This document shows positions 1 through 8,450 of a stretch of 64,000 bases of DNA, piece after piece. Numbering within the stretch: the stretch's first letter is position 1; every line of letters starts with the position of its first letter. This stretch comes from Saprospiraceae bacterium (GTDB lineage: Bacteria; Bacteroidota; Bacteroidia; Chitinophagales; Saprospiraceae). Both the position numbers and the translations under genes were made by a program. The notes below the pieces were generated by a model. The model made no database searches and had not been told where the DNA came from. It saw only the letters and a list, made by a program, of their open reading frames with translations. The DNA is taken from positions 186,001 through 250,000 of the forward strand of contig JAQXDE010000016.1 of assembly GCA_029251525.1 (NCBI GenBank). Reading direction: 5' to 3'.

Positions 1-2
1 TT

Positions 3-794
3 AATAAAAAGCAAACTCTAGCAAGTAAAAATAAAAATATGAAGAGGGCAAAGGTAAATATTATTCAACCTTTCGCTTCCATTTCATCAATTCTAATGCC
101 ATCAAAAGGTTTTTTTTCAACCAAAAACACAACTATACTCCGTTTAGATTTAGAGCCAATATGTTCATTTGTTCCTTTAAGAAATAAGTTTGCTTTTGGT
201 ATTTTTGGAGGAGTTGTTGGTTACCCATTGATTGAAAATAGTTCAGATAATCCATTTGTTGGATTTAAAACTGGATTTTTTGTAGAACGTAATTTTGAAA
301 TCAGAAAATCTCAATTGGCATTTGGGGCAGAATTAACTTACCATTATCGTAGTGGAAATTTTGTAGCAACTAAGCAAAATGATGTTACGAGTTATAGTTT
401 TGGACGGAGTATCACCCAGGAAAAACTGACTCCGGAAAATTTACATTATTTAGAGTTACCAATTTTTTTGAAATATCAGAGGAGCAGAATGACTTTTGAG
501 ACGGGAGCTTCGATTAATTATTTGTTAGGAGTGAAAGGGGAAGTTACTGGATTGGATGGTGAAGTTCAATCAGGATTGGTACCTAGTTTAGGTTTTAAAA
601 AGAAAAATGTAAGTATATTGTTAGGTGTTCATTATCGTATCAGTGATAATATACACCTTGGTTTACGAGCAAATTATACTAGAGGAGGAATTTTGGACAA
701 AGGAGCTATCCTTCCAAATGGAATTGTTACAGCACTTCAAGAATCAAAGCCATTTTATTTGTCCTTTAGATTTACACAATATTTGAAATTATAA
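3..794 (+). CDS. Outer-membrane beta-barrel protein, 5' end outside window
   Basis: The frame is open to the left edge, so the gene probably starts outside the window; the first ATG inside is at 39. The product has alternating hydrophobic/polar strands and many aromatic residues, with Gly-rich turns such as GIFGGVVGYP and LGLRANYTRGG. It ends in a strand closing with Phe and Leu, as in PorT-like / OMP_b-brl family barrels of Bacteroidota, which sit in the outer membrane. No signal peptide is visible after the internal ATG, which supports a missing N-terminal part. A lipoprotein gene follows after 2 nt, so the two are probably co-transcribed. The family call rests on composition and barrel pattern; the specific function is unknown. 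Confidence 0.6.
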   Translation, partial: NKKQTLASKNKNMKRAKVNIIQPFASISSILMPSKGFFSTKNTTILRLDLEPICSFVPLRNKFAFGIFGGVVGYPLIENSSDNPFVGFKTGFFVERNFEIRKSQLAFGAELTYHYRSGNFVATKQNDVTSYSFGRSITQEKLTPENLHYLELPIFLKYQRSRMTFETGASINYLLGVKGEVTGLDGEVQSGLVPSLGFKKKNVSILLGVHYRISDNIHLGLRANYTRGGILDKGAILPNGIVTALQESKPFYLSFRFTQYLKL

Positions 795-796
795 AG

Positions 797-1963
797 ATGA
801 GAAAAGTAATAATTTATTTTATCCTAATTGTTTTTGCGTTTGTAGGATGCAAAAAAATAGATTTGAATAATGTTCGATCAGGTGATCCTGTTTTTTATGT
901 AGATGCAACATTGGATGGTAATCAACTCAACTTGGTTGCGGGTGATATTGATTTTTATATGTTTTCAGAATTTTCGAAAGATAATTCTGATGTATACTCA
1001 TTGACAGGTCGTTTTGCAAAAGATGTTAATTGTACGTTCGATTGTGAAGAATCATTGAGTATTTCAATAAGAAGTAGTTATGTTACTCCAAATGTATCAG
1101 ATTTTATTATCGATGAGGCTATTGTAACTAATTCCCTCTCCCCTTACTTTTCATCGAATGAGATGATTGAAGTTCCAGGTTTTTCTTATTCTTTTAGTGG
1201 AGCAATAGTAGATACATTTGCGGTTACAAGTGCCTTATTTTCTTGGGAAATAACAGAAGGAAATGGTGTTATATTAAATTATGTTGGAGAGACAATAGGT
1301 CATAATTACTTTGGAACAGAGGATTTAAAAGTCCGATTAAATATTTTTGATAACGCTACTGGTTGTCTAAGTTATTTTGAAACTACTATTCCAAATGGAA
1401 TTAATGCCTCTAGCTTTTGTAAGCTCTTTGTCGAAAATAATTATGATTCTTTGGGCAATTTATTCTGGTCGCCAATCTTTGGAAATCAAATGTCAAACAC
1501 ATTTATTTGGAATGGTGATTCCACGATAAACACCCCTTTCGAAATTAATCCAATAACATTACCTAACAATGTTACCCTAGAGGCATTTAATTCGGATTGT
1601 AATGCTAGTATGGGGATTTGTACTTTTGCTCAAGGAGCGATTTCACCAATATTTCCTCAGCTGGAGGTTAATGTTCAAGATACTTCGAGATTTGAAATGA
1701 TAAATGTAGGAGAACAATTTTCAGCAGTGATAGTAGAATATGAGGATTCCACAGGAACATATAGTTCTGAGTTTGCGGATAATTCGGATACTTCCGTTAA
1801 TACATTTACCATAACCGATATAGAAGATTACGACCAAAATGAAAATGGAGATAATACTAAAAAACTAACCATAGAATATGAATGTATTTTAGGGAAAGAG
1901 GGGAGTGGAGAAACAAAAAATATTTCTGGAACTGCTGAAATTGCGGTAGCCTATCCAGGTTAA
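797..1963 (+). CDS. Hypothetical lipoprotein
   Basis: 388 aa. A hydrophobic leader (MRKVIIYFILIVFAFVGC) ends in a lipobox with Cys18, so the mature protein is probably lipid-anchored in the envelope. The rest is Asn/Asp/Ser/Thr-rich and beta-predicted. A central stretch near residues 130-200 (SALFSWEITEGNG, then LKVRLNIFDNATGCLSYFE) resembles a PKD/Ig-like fold. Several Cys residues may pair. It starts 2 nt after the upstream barrel gene, suggesting an operon in which the two work together at the outer membrane. A strong hairpin follows the stop. I do not recognise a named family. Confidence 0.75.
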   Translation: MRKVIIYFILIVFAFVGCKKIDLNNVRSGDPVFYVDATLDGNQLNLVAGDIDFYMFSEFSKDNSDVYSLTGRFAKDVNCTFDCEESLSISIRSSYVTPNVSDFIIDEAIVTNSLSPYFSSNEMIEVPGFSYSFSGAIVDTFAVTSALFSWEITEGNGVILNYVGETIGHNYFGTEDLKVRLNIFDNATGCLSYFETTIPNGINASSFCKLFVENNYDSLGNLFWSPIFGNQMSNTFIWNGDSTINTPFEINPITLPNNVTLEAFNSDCNASMGICTFAQGAISPIFPQLEVNVQDTSRFEMINVGEQFSAVIVEYEDSTGTYSSEFADNSDTSVNTFTITDIEDYDQNENGDNTKKLTIEYECILGKEGSGETKNISGTAEIAVAYPG

Positions 1964-2004
1964 AATTTTATTGAACTTATTTTAAGTTAAAGTTAGGTAA
2001 TTGT

Positions 2005-2036
2005 AAAACCGTTTCATTTAACAGTGAAACGGTTTT
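2005..2036. terminator. Bidirectional intrinsic terminator
   Basis: Perfect 12-bp stem (2005-2016 with 2025-2036, core aaaccgtttca) and an 8-nt loop, followed by a T-rich stretch. It lies between the convergent lipoprotein and rluF genes and can serve both. Confidence 0.85.
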
Positions 2037-2042
2037 GTTTTC

Positions 2043-2816
2043 TTATTTAGATCGTTTGCCTTTAGTTTTTTGCAATTTCATTTTTTGACTTAAGTTTTCA
2101 GAATTAGCAACCAATTGCATTAATTTATTAACTTCAAGTTTGCTGAAATTTCGCCATTCTCCCTCTGGTAAATCTCCCAATTCAATATGCATAATTCGTA
2201 GTCGAATCAATTTTGTTACATGGTAACCGAAGTACTCGCACATTCGTCTTATTTGGCGGTTAAGGCCTTGCGTCAAAATAATTCGAAAAGTGTAATTACT
2301 CTCTTTTTGTACGAAGCAACGATTGGTTCTTGTATCTAAAATTGGAACTCCATTAGCCATATTTTGGATAAAAGAATGAGTAACAGGTTTGTTGACTGTT
2401 ACCAAATATTCTTTTTCATGTTGGTTGCCAGCTCTCAAAATTTTATTTACCACATCACCATCATTAGTCAAAAAGATCAATCCTTGAGAGTATTTATCAA
2501 TTCGTCCAACATAAAAAATTCGTTTAGGGTAATTGATGAAATCAATGATGTTATCGTCAACATCTTTATCACCAGTGCAAGTGATTCCGGGTGGTTTATT
2601 GAAGGCCAAATAAATAGGTGCTTCCTTCCCTTTTAAAGGTTTACCATCAATCTCTACCATGTCTCCTTCTGCCACTCGATTACCTTTCTTGGCAACCAAT
2701 CCATTGATGGTAACTCTATGAGCATCTATAATTTTATCAGCTTCTCTTCGAGAACAGACGCCTGATTCACTGATGTATTTGTTTAAACTAATTGTTTTTG
2801 AATTGTCAGAAGACAT
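2043..2816 (-). CDS. rluF: 23S rRNA pseudouridine synthase RluF
   Basis: 257 aa. An N-terminal S4 RNA-binding domain (about residues 9-58: LNKYISESGVCSRREADKII) precedes an RsuA/RluB/E/F-type catalytic domain. The catalytic motif is GRIDKYSQGLIFLTNDGDVV with Asp107, followed by NKILRAGN and a conserved QGLNRQIRRMCEYFG segment. The GLIFLTN/NKILRAGN context matches RluF, which converts U2604 of 23S rRNA to pseudouridine, better than RluB or RluE. A short Lys-rich tail closes the protein. Transcribed alone, converging on the lipoprotein gene at a shared terminator. Confidence 0.88.
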   Translation of the reverse strand: MSSDNSKTISLNKYISESGVCSRREADKIIDAHRVTINGLVAKKGNRVAEGDMVEIDGKPLKGKEAPIYLAFNKPPGITCTGDKDVDDNIIDFINYPKRIFYVGRIDKYSQGLIFLTNDGDVVNKILRAGNQHEKEYLVTVNKPVTHSFIQNMANGVPILDTRTNRCFVQKESNYTFRIILTQGLNRQIRRMCEYFGYHVTKLIRLRIMHIELGDLPEGEWRNFSKLEVNKLMQLVANSENLSQKMKLQKTKGKRSK

Positions 2817-3279
2817 ATTTTTTCTTGCAAAAGTAAGGAAAAGGTTTTAATCAAAATGATTTAAAATATTAAGAATAGACTTCCTTTTTTCAAAGGTATA
2901 ATTAGCCTATTGCAAATATCATTTTTAATGAGTGTTTTATAGATGAAGTAAACATTTTTTAAAATTGAGATTTCAAAAACTATCATTAATGTATTATTTA
3001 CACATCTATATCCTTAATTTATCATTTTTAAATGATGGTACTTTGTTTTTTTTAGAAAATTATTGTGCCATACTTTTGAATAGTTTGTTTTCAATTTTTT
3101 TTGAAAAAATAAAATTGTTTAGCTCTAATTCTCGACTTATTTAACAATATTTGTAGTGAATTTTGAAAAATTAATCGTTTTTTTCAATGTTCTCAATTCA
3201 AGTATCTTGAAAAGATTAAACAAACTTTAGAAATCTCAAATATTAATTAATTTAATTCATCTCCTAAAATGAATAATGC
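2817..3279. other. Intergenic region, divergent promoters expected
   Basis: 463 bp between divergent rluF and the AlgH/YqgE gene. It is very AT-rich with many T and A runs and no supported reading frame. It should hold the promoters of both flanking genes, but I cannot single out a convincing -33/-7 pair. Confidence 0.5.
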
Positions 3280-3837
3280 ATGATTGACAGAAAAATCGGA
3301 CGAGGTAAAGTATTGTTAGCTGAACCTTTTATGATGGATTCTAATTTTAAACGTTCTGTTGTTTTGGTTTGTGAACATGAAGAGGAAGGAAGTCTAGGAT
3401 TTATCTTAAATAAATCATTAAAGATGAAAATAAATGATTTGGTTTCGGAATTTCCTGATATTGAATCATTTGTGTATTACGGTGGGCCAGTCCAAACTGA
3501 CACCATTCATTATATTCATACTGCAGGACATTTGTTGGAAGATAGTGAGGAAATAATGCCTGGAGTTTTCTGGGGAGGAGATTTTGAGAAACTTAAAATA
3601 CTAATATCTAATAAATTAATTAAAGCAGATAATATTCGATTTTTTATTGGATATTCTGGATGGTCTGAATCACAACTAAAAGGAGAATTGAAATTAGGAT
3701 CTTGGGTGATTGCAGAAATGGATTTAAATTATTTATTCAAAGTGGGGGAGAGGGATTTGTGGAGTAAAGTAATGAAACACAAAGGAGATGTTTTCTCTGT
3801 ACTTGCCAACGTGCCAGAAGAAATTACCTGGAATTAG
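3280..3837 (+). CDS. YqgE/AlgH family protein (DUF179)
   Basis: 185 aa, normal length for the family. It has the family's N-terminal pattern GKVLLAEPFMMDSNFKRSVV, then GSLGFILNKSL, YYGGPVQTD, and late GYSGWSESQLKGEL followed by a Trp-rich end. These are hallmarks of UPF0301/AlgH proteins, whose molecular role is not settled although AlgH was named from alginate regulation in Pseudomonas. Start: the ATG at 3280 gives MIDRKIGRGK, matching the usual beginning just before GxLLxAxP. An earlier ATG at 3270 is out of frame. A strong hairpin terminator follows. Confidence 0.9.
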   Translation: MIDRKIGRGKVLLAEPFMMDSNFKRSVVLVCEHEEEGSLGFILNKSLKMKINDLVSEFPDIESFVYYGGPVQTDTIHYIHTAGHLLEDSEEIMPGVFWGGDFEKLKILISNKLIKADNIRFFIGYSGWSESQLKGELKLGSWVIAEMDLNYLFKVGERDLWSKVMKHKGDVFSVLANVPEEITWN

Positions 3838-3846
3838 TTTCTCTGA

Positions 3847-3883
3847 AAAAAAGGGTCTGTTGAATTACAACAGACCCTTTTTT
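3847..3883. terminator. Intrinsic terminator after AlgH/YqgE gene
   Basis: Perfect 16-bp stem (3847-3862 with 3868-3883, core gggtctgttg), a 5-nt loop aatta and a T-run on the plus strand. It has an A-run on the other arm, so it can also stop the convergent minus-strand gene ending at 3902. Confidence 0.9.
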
Positions 3884-3901
3884 ATGTAATTGGAAGATTT
3901 A

Positions 3902-5335
3902 TTAATCGTAGACGACTACAAATTTTAAACTTTTTCTAGGTGTTAACTGCAATAGATACATGGCGGATGGTAATCCTAACTTTTCGGTATATATTTCGTA
4001 AACTTTATTTCCTGCCTTGATATCTATCTGTTGCTCTAAAATTAGATTGCCTGGCATATCGTAGATTTTTATATTTAAAGTTTGGTCAAATTCACTACTC
4101 ATTCTTAAGTTTATATTCTCTGATGAACTGACTGGATTTGGGAATATTGAGAAGTTTTTGAAAATACATTTGTTTTCAATAGTGATGGATTTAGTATAGT
4201 AAAAAGCATCACCTGGTTGAAGAATTTTTACTCTGTAAGTAATAAATTCTTCATCATATAATTCATAGTCTAAAAATTCTAAAACCTCAAAAGAGGAATA
4301 AGGAAGTGAATCACCAGGAAGTTCTCCAATTTTTGTAAAATTTAAACTATCAAAACTAATTTCTAATTCGAAATTTATTGCTTGAGTTTCAGGAGGTATT
4401 ATCCAATTTAACTGCATAGCACAAATGTCACTTTGGTATGCGTCAAAATCAATTATAGGTTGATCAATTTGATTTTCTGCAAATGTGAAAAGACCAAACT
4501 TTGAAATAATATTATTGGAAGCCATAAAGGAGGGACTAACACTAATATTCATTGATTCCACTTCTGTCCAAGGATTATTAAAATAACCTAATTGAACATT
4601 TTCTATTGAATCAAACCCTCCTATGGTTTCATCATATAAAAATGAAATACTAGCATTCCCTATTCCATTTACTCGATCTAAATTCCAATATTCTTCTTCA
4701 CTTACTTTTTGGATAGTTCCATCAGTCTGGAGGTCTGAGTATCCAAAATTAAAATATTCTGAGATAAAAGTAGTGGTTTCTGTTACACTGTCAATTCCAG
4801 ATGGTCGATACATACCACCTCTGCCAATTGGAAAAATGAAACTAGAAAGACCAGTTTTGGTAGCTGGACCATTTATATGAGAAAATTCGTTAGCGAATGA
4901 ATGAATGGCATTTTCTTGAAATGCCATTAGGTTAGTTTGATTTGTATTAACCACACCATCAAGGAAAGTTGTTTCATTGTAGATGGCTAGACTAAAATCT
5001 CCGGATAAAGATAATCCCGAAGGATTATCTATTTCCAGATTGAATACTTCCATGGAATCAATCAAAAAGAAAGTTTGTTCTTGCCCTCCAATAAAGCGCA
5101 ATATTCCATTTCCAGTATTATTTACGGTAGCTTCGTTCCAAAAATTACCTGTCAGCCTCAAATCTCCACTATTGGAAAAAAGAGATGACTTATTAAAAAT
5201 ATGACCTTCAACATGCACTATTTGACTATTCATAATAGTCAATTGTCCTTCGTTTGTTAGAATAATTTGACAAAAAGTTCTTTTTGAATGAAGGAACAAA
5301 AATAGCATGATTAAGATCCACAAATACTTTTTCAT
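3902..5335 (-). CDS. Secreted protein with T9SS type A sorting domain
   Basis: 477 aa. A signal peptide (residues 1 to about 23, ending RTFCQ) is followed by a beta-rich region with a motif resembling surface proteins that begin LTNEGQLTIMNSQIVHVEGH and report GNGILRFIGGQEQ. The last 85 residues form a T9SS type A sorting domain: FSIFPNPVSSSENINL, IYDMPGNLILEQ and YLLQLTPRKSLKFVVVYD. The product is therefore predicted to cross the outer membrane by T9SS and be released or attached at the surface. No enzymatic motif is visible; a structural or adhesive role is an inference. The gene stands alone between a terminator and a gene-poor stretch. Confidence 0.85.
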   Translation of the reverse strand: MKKYLWILIMLFLFLHSKRTFCQIILTNEGQLTIMNSQIVHVEGHIFNKSSLFSNSGDLRLTGNFWNEATVNNTGNGILRFIGGQEQTFFLIDSMEVFNLEIDNPSGLSLSGDFSLAIYNETTFLDGVVNTNQTNLMAFQENAIHSFANEFSHINGPATKTGLSSFIFPIGRGGMYRPSGIDSVTETTTFISEYFNFGYSDLQTDGTIQKVSEEEYWNLDRVNGIGNASISFLYDETIGGFDSIENVQLGYFNNPWTEVESMNISVSPSFMASNNIISKFGLFTFAENQIDQPIIDFDAYQSDICAMQLNWIIPPETQAINFELEISFDSLNFTKIGELPGDSLPYSSFEVLEFLDYELYDEEFITYRVKILQPGDAFYYTKSITIENKCIFKNFSIFPNPVSSSENINLRMSSEFDQTLNIKIYDMPGNLILEQQIDIKAGNKVYEIYTEKLGLPSAMYLLQLTPRKSLKFVVVYD

Positions 5336-5853
5336 ATGCCTTATTGATGTAAATAATCATACCAAAAAGTGATAATTTGATAAAAAGATTAAGTCTTTAC
5401 TTGCTTTTTTTATAAACCTGATAATATTTCGATTAATATGGTTTTGGTCGCATGTATTTAGAACTTTGGTAATATCATTAGTATGCCCAAAACAATATTT
5501 TATGGTTGGTTAAAAACTATAAAAAAAACCTGGTACCCATATAATTCCATCTACATTTTCTATTTGAATATTTGGATATTTCTTGATCATAAGCAAGATC
5601 ATTCAATAAATCGTAATTTAAGTGACTTGTATATTGCACCTAATAATCGACATTTAAAAACATGGACTTCCTAGGTTTGTTGTACCAATTGTTAAAGCTG
5701 TTGCACTTTAAGCTTTGATCAGTATTAACTTTGAAAGAATTATATTTTCCTAGTTTGCCATCAACCAATAAAATTGACTAGAGTAGGGAGAGAGCCAGAC
5801 AGTTAAATTGGAAGTTCTATGCCTAAGTTTTTAAAGGGCTTGGTTTCTGCTGC
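5336..5853. other. Gene-poor region
   Basis: 518 bp with no supported gene. A 63-codon frame at 5483-5674 (+) has no family resemblance. On the minus strand a frame from about 5790 to 5520 is interrupted by one TAG and shows no recognisable domain. It could be decayed sequence, but I cannot identify a source. Confidence 0.4.
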
Positions 5854-7782
5854 TCAATTAACAATAAATACTCTACGTGTAGTGGTGGTGGTGGCTTCTT
5901 GAACTTCAATTCCTAAAATGATATTAGCTGCCGTAGACCCACCTTTTATAGTTTTACTTCCAGCAGTTAATAATGGTGAAATTCCCCCCCACGTCTTATT
6001 ATTAATATTGTGATTCCAATCAATTGGTCTATTTGTTCCTTGAGGAATTCCAATGTATGCAGATGTTGAGTTTCCTCCTATACAAGTTCCAATAATCATT
6101 GAATTATTAGAAATTGTAAGACTAGTACTTTGATTGACTGCTTGAGAACCATTATAGCCAGTATTTCCAACTCCTGAACATCCAATGAAGGAATAACATA
6201 CAGCTGAGGTACTATTCCAGCCCCCTGAACTTAAATTAATTTGTATCGTATTTGCACCTGTTGGAGGATTTTTTAATTCCCATACAGACCAATTTGTGCT
6301 ATACGGGGTTGATTGATTTCTTTTATTGGTCATGCTAACTCCACCATAAGTAACACTGGTAGTTGAGTTAACTGGGACTGCAACAACAACAACTAAGCAG
6401 CCATTAGCTCCAACGTTTTGGGTATGCGAAAACGAATAACTACTGCTACCTGATGGGTTTCTTACATCTGTTGTTTTATTTCCTTCAATTAAACCAGTAG
6501 ATAGAACTTCTCCAATTGCTACAAAGTCACCATCGGCAATGGTAATATTTGCCGCTGTTTCGAAATAATTGTTGGCTGCTGGAGAGTTCAAATCATAAAT
6601 AGATGCACCGTTGCTAAAGTCACCATCTGAATCTACCATTAATACAAATTTAGTGTAATTGATTGTTCTTGCAGGTAACAAAGTGGTATCTATGGTAAAT
6701 TTAATTGTTCCAATATCTCCAGTTTCATTAAATCTCCATTCTCGAGCTAAACGGTTAATATTTGGGTTGTTATTGGGAGCTTCGGTTGTTGTCCATGTGG
6801 TTATATCATCATCATCATGACCAAACAAAAGGTAATCGTTATCATCCAAGCTACTTGGTGTATTTATTTCTAATATACCAGCAGATTGCGCATCACTGTG
6901 TTCATTTGAGGCATCTTCTCTGCCTATTCCAGCAACATCTGTTTCATGTGTGTTATCATAAGTATATTTATCGTTGGCAATTGTTAGGTTATACTTTGAG
7001 GCCAAATAACTATTTACAATATTAATTTGAGCATTATTTAGATCAAAGCTAAAAATCATCATTTCTGAAATATAACCATTTAATCCATAGTTAGCTGTGG
7101 TGGCATGCCTTCCAATTCTTGGAATTGGAGGAGTTAAATTACCATCTCCATCAGCTAATGTTGATTCTAATGTTCCGTTTAAGAAAAAATGATAAGCACT
7201 CCCTCTATCTCTTCTGTAATTTATGAGTTCAAATCCAGCTGTGTTTATAGCACTAGTAGAAACAGGACCATTAAGGCCACTACCATTATTTGTCCGTTTT
7301 TGAAAACCATACTTATTAGTGTTTGTGATTTTTAGGCCTGTTAACTCATTGGTTGCTAAAGTTCTGTCCATTATGTAATGTCCCTGCCCATCAAACATAC
7401 CACCTGCACTGTAAGAGGTAGCTCGAGTAACAAAAACGAAAGAAAACCCTCCAGTTCCTGCAATACCAAGAGCTGATCCATCGAGATAGGTATTTCCAGT
7501 AAATTGTATGGCAGGTTTTCCGTTTATTATTCCTGTTTTATAAATTGGCCTGTTTCCAGAAGTTCCTTGAGTTGCATTAATGTTATTTCCAGATTGATCG
7601 TTCCACTGTTGTACCAAGCTTCCATTAGTAGCCAATGTTGTTCCAGCGTTTTTGTAAACATTTGCATCTGCCTTTAACCACATTCTATTGGTAGTGGAAT
7701 TACCTATTCCTGCTGGACCTGTCTGCGCAGCTATTATTTTAGAGAAGAGCATAAATGAAACAATTAAATTTATATTTTTCAT
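5854..7782 (-). CDS. Secreted LamG-like/DUF8202-type surface protein
   Basis: 642 aa with a signal peptide ending near IIAAQ. Residues about 30-260 begin RMWLKADANVYKN, then WNDQSGNNINATQ and PAIQFTGNTYLDG: a concanavalin/LamG-like fold usual in Bacteroidota cell-surface proteins. Next comes a segment (about 275-420) with DVAGIGRED, DDNDYLLFGHDDDD and AREWRFNETGDIG, a DUF8202-like pattern normally found next to the LamG part. The remainder (about 430-630) is Gly/Ser/Thr-rich. Unlike most relatives it has no recognisable C-terminal T9SS sorting domain and ends TTTTTRRVFIVN, so how it leaves the cell is unclear. It is the last gene of a four-gene same-strand group of secreted proteins, but the 668-bp gap upstream argues for its own promoter. 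Confidence 0.75.
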   Translation of the reverse strand: MKNINLIVSFMLFSKIIAAQTGPAGIGNSTTNRMWLKADANVYKNAGTTLATNGSLVQQWNDQSGNNINATQGTSGNRPIYKTGIINGKPAIQFTGNTYLDGSALGIAGTGGFSFVFVTRATSYSAGGMFDGQGHYIMDRTLATNELTGLKITNTNKYGFQKRTNNGSGLNGPVSTSAINTAGFELINYRRDRGSAYHFFLNGTLESTLADGDGNLTPPIPRIGRHATTANYGLNGYISEMMIFSFDLNNAQINIVNSYLASKYNLTIANDKYTYDNTHETDVAGIGREDASNEHSDAQSAGILEINTPSSLDDNDYLLFGHDDDDITTWTTTEAPNNNPNINRLAREWRFNETGDIGTIKFTIDTTLLPARTINYTKFVLMVDSDGDFSNGASIYDLNSPAANNYFETAANITIADGDFVAIGEVLSTGLIEGNKTTDVRNPSGSSSYSFSHTQNVGANGCLVVVVAVPVNSTTSVTYGGVSMTNKRNQSTPYSTNWSVWELKNPPTGANTIQINLSSGGWNSTSAVCYSFIGCSGVGNTGYNGSQAVNQSTSLTISNNSMIIGTCIGGNSTSAYIGIPQGTNRPIDWNHNINNKTWGGISPLLTAGSKTIKGGSTAANIILGIEVQEATTTTTRRVFIVN

Positions 7783-8450
7783 TCTTGTGTGTGTTATAAT
7801 CAGTTTGATTAAGCTTTATTTTTGTGCATTTTAAGATATGTTGGCAAACGTTTATTTTTTTCGCTAAAAAACATTCTTTTTTTGTAAAAATGAAAAAATG
7901 TTTTTTTAATCTTAGAATATATATTCTAATCACTTAGGTTGAAAAAAAATTAAGGGAATGCCCTGCTAACTTAACTTTAGATAGTTACAATAAAGGTTTT
8001 TTCAGTGTGATTCCAGCTTTTTGATATGCAGCTTCAATCCTTAGTAGATAGATGACTGCTGGCTCGTTAATTTTTAAATTGAATATAAAGTAATAAAGTA
8101 ATAGTCAATTCATTTGATTGGAATCTTTTCTTTTCCTGATCATGCTAATTCACTATAAAAGTAACGCTAACTAGATCAGCTAGCTTAGCTGGTGCATTAA
8201 CAAATAGGAACCATTAATGCCAGGGTTTTAGTTTTATAAAAACAGATAATTGCTGCTATTTGAGCTTATTTTTTAATCAGCTTATATATTTCTATCAATT
8301 AAAAGAGCTTTCAAAAGTAAAGTCTCCCTCTCTCCAATGAGTGTTTGGAGTAACTTAGCTTCAAGAAAAATTGATTTTAATTAAAAGGATTATATTGATA
8401 TTGTTGAGACAATATTTAACCCAATTACAAAATCTAGGGTTTCAAAGAAT
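7783..8450. other. Long non-coding gap upstream of LamG-like gene
   Basis: 668 bp without a supported gene. It contains an 18-bp perfect AT palindrome (7912-7929), a small inverted repeat cagcta/tagctg near 8177-8191, and AT-rich stretches. It should hold the promoter of the minus-strand gene starting at 7782 and the 3' end region of the gene stopping at 8451. Confidence 0.4.
7912..7929. promoter_or_regulatory. 18-bp perfect palindrome, possible operator
   Basis: ttagaatat/atattctaa is a perfect dyad about 130 bp upstream of the secreted-protein gene starting at 7782 (-). Its position would suit a dimeric regulator, but in AT-rich DNA such palindromes also arise by chance. Confidence 0.25.

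Noticed and set aside
5483-5674. 63-codon frame on the plus strand
   Set aside because: It has no family resemblance and no supporting context, and it lies in a gap with poor sequence character.
5520-5790. Minus-strand frame with one internal TAG as a decayed gene
   Set aside because: Translation gave no recognisable motif, so it is not reported as a pseudogene.
7739-7933. 64-codon frame on the minus strand overlapping the start of the LamG-like gene
   Set aside because: It is AT-rich, partly overlaps the gene start and palindrome region, and shows no domain.
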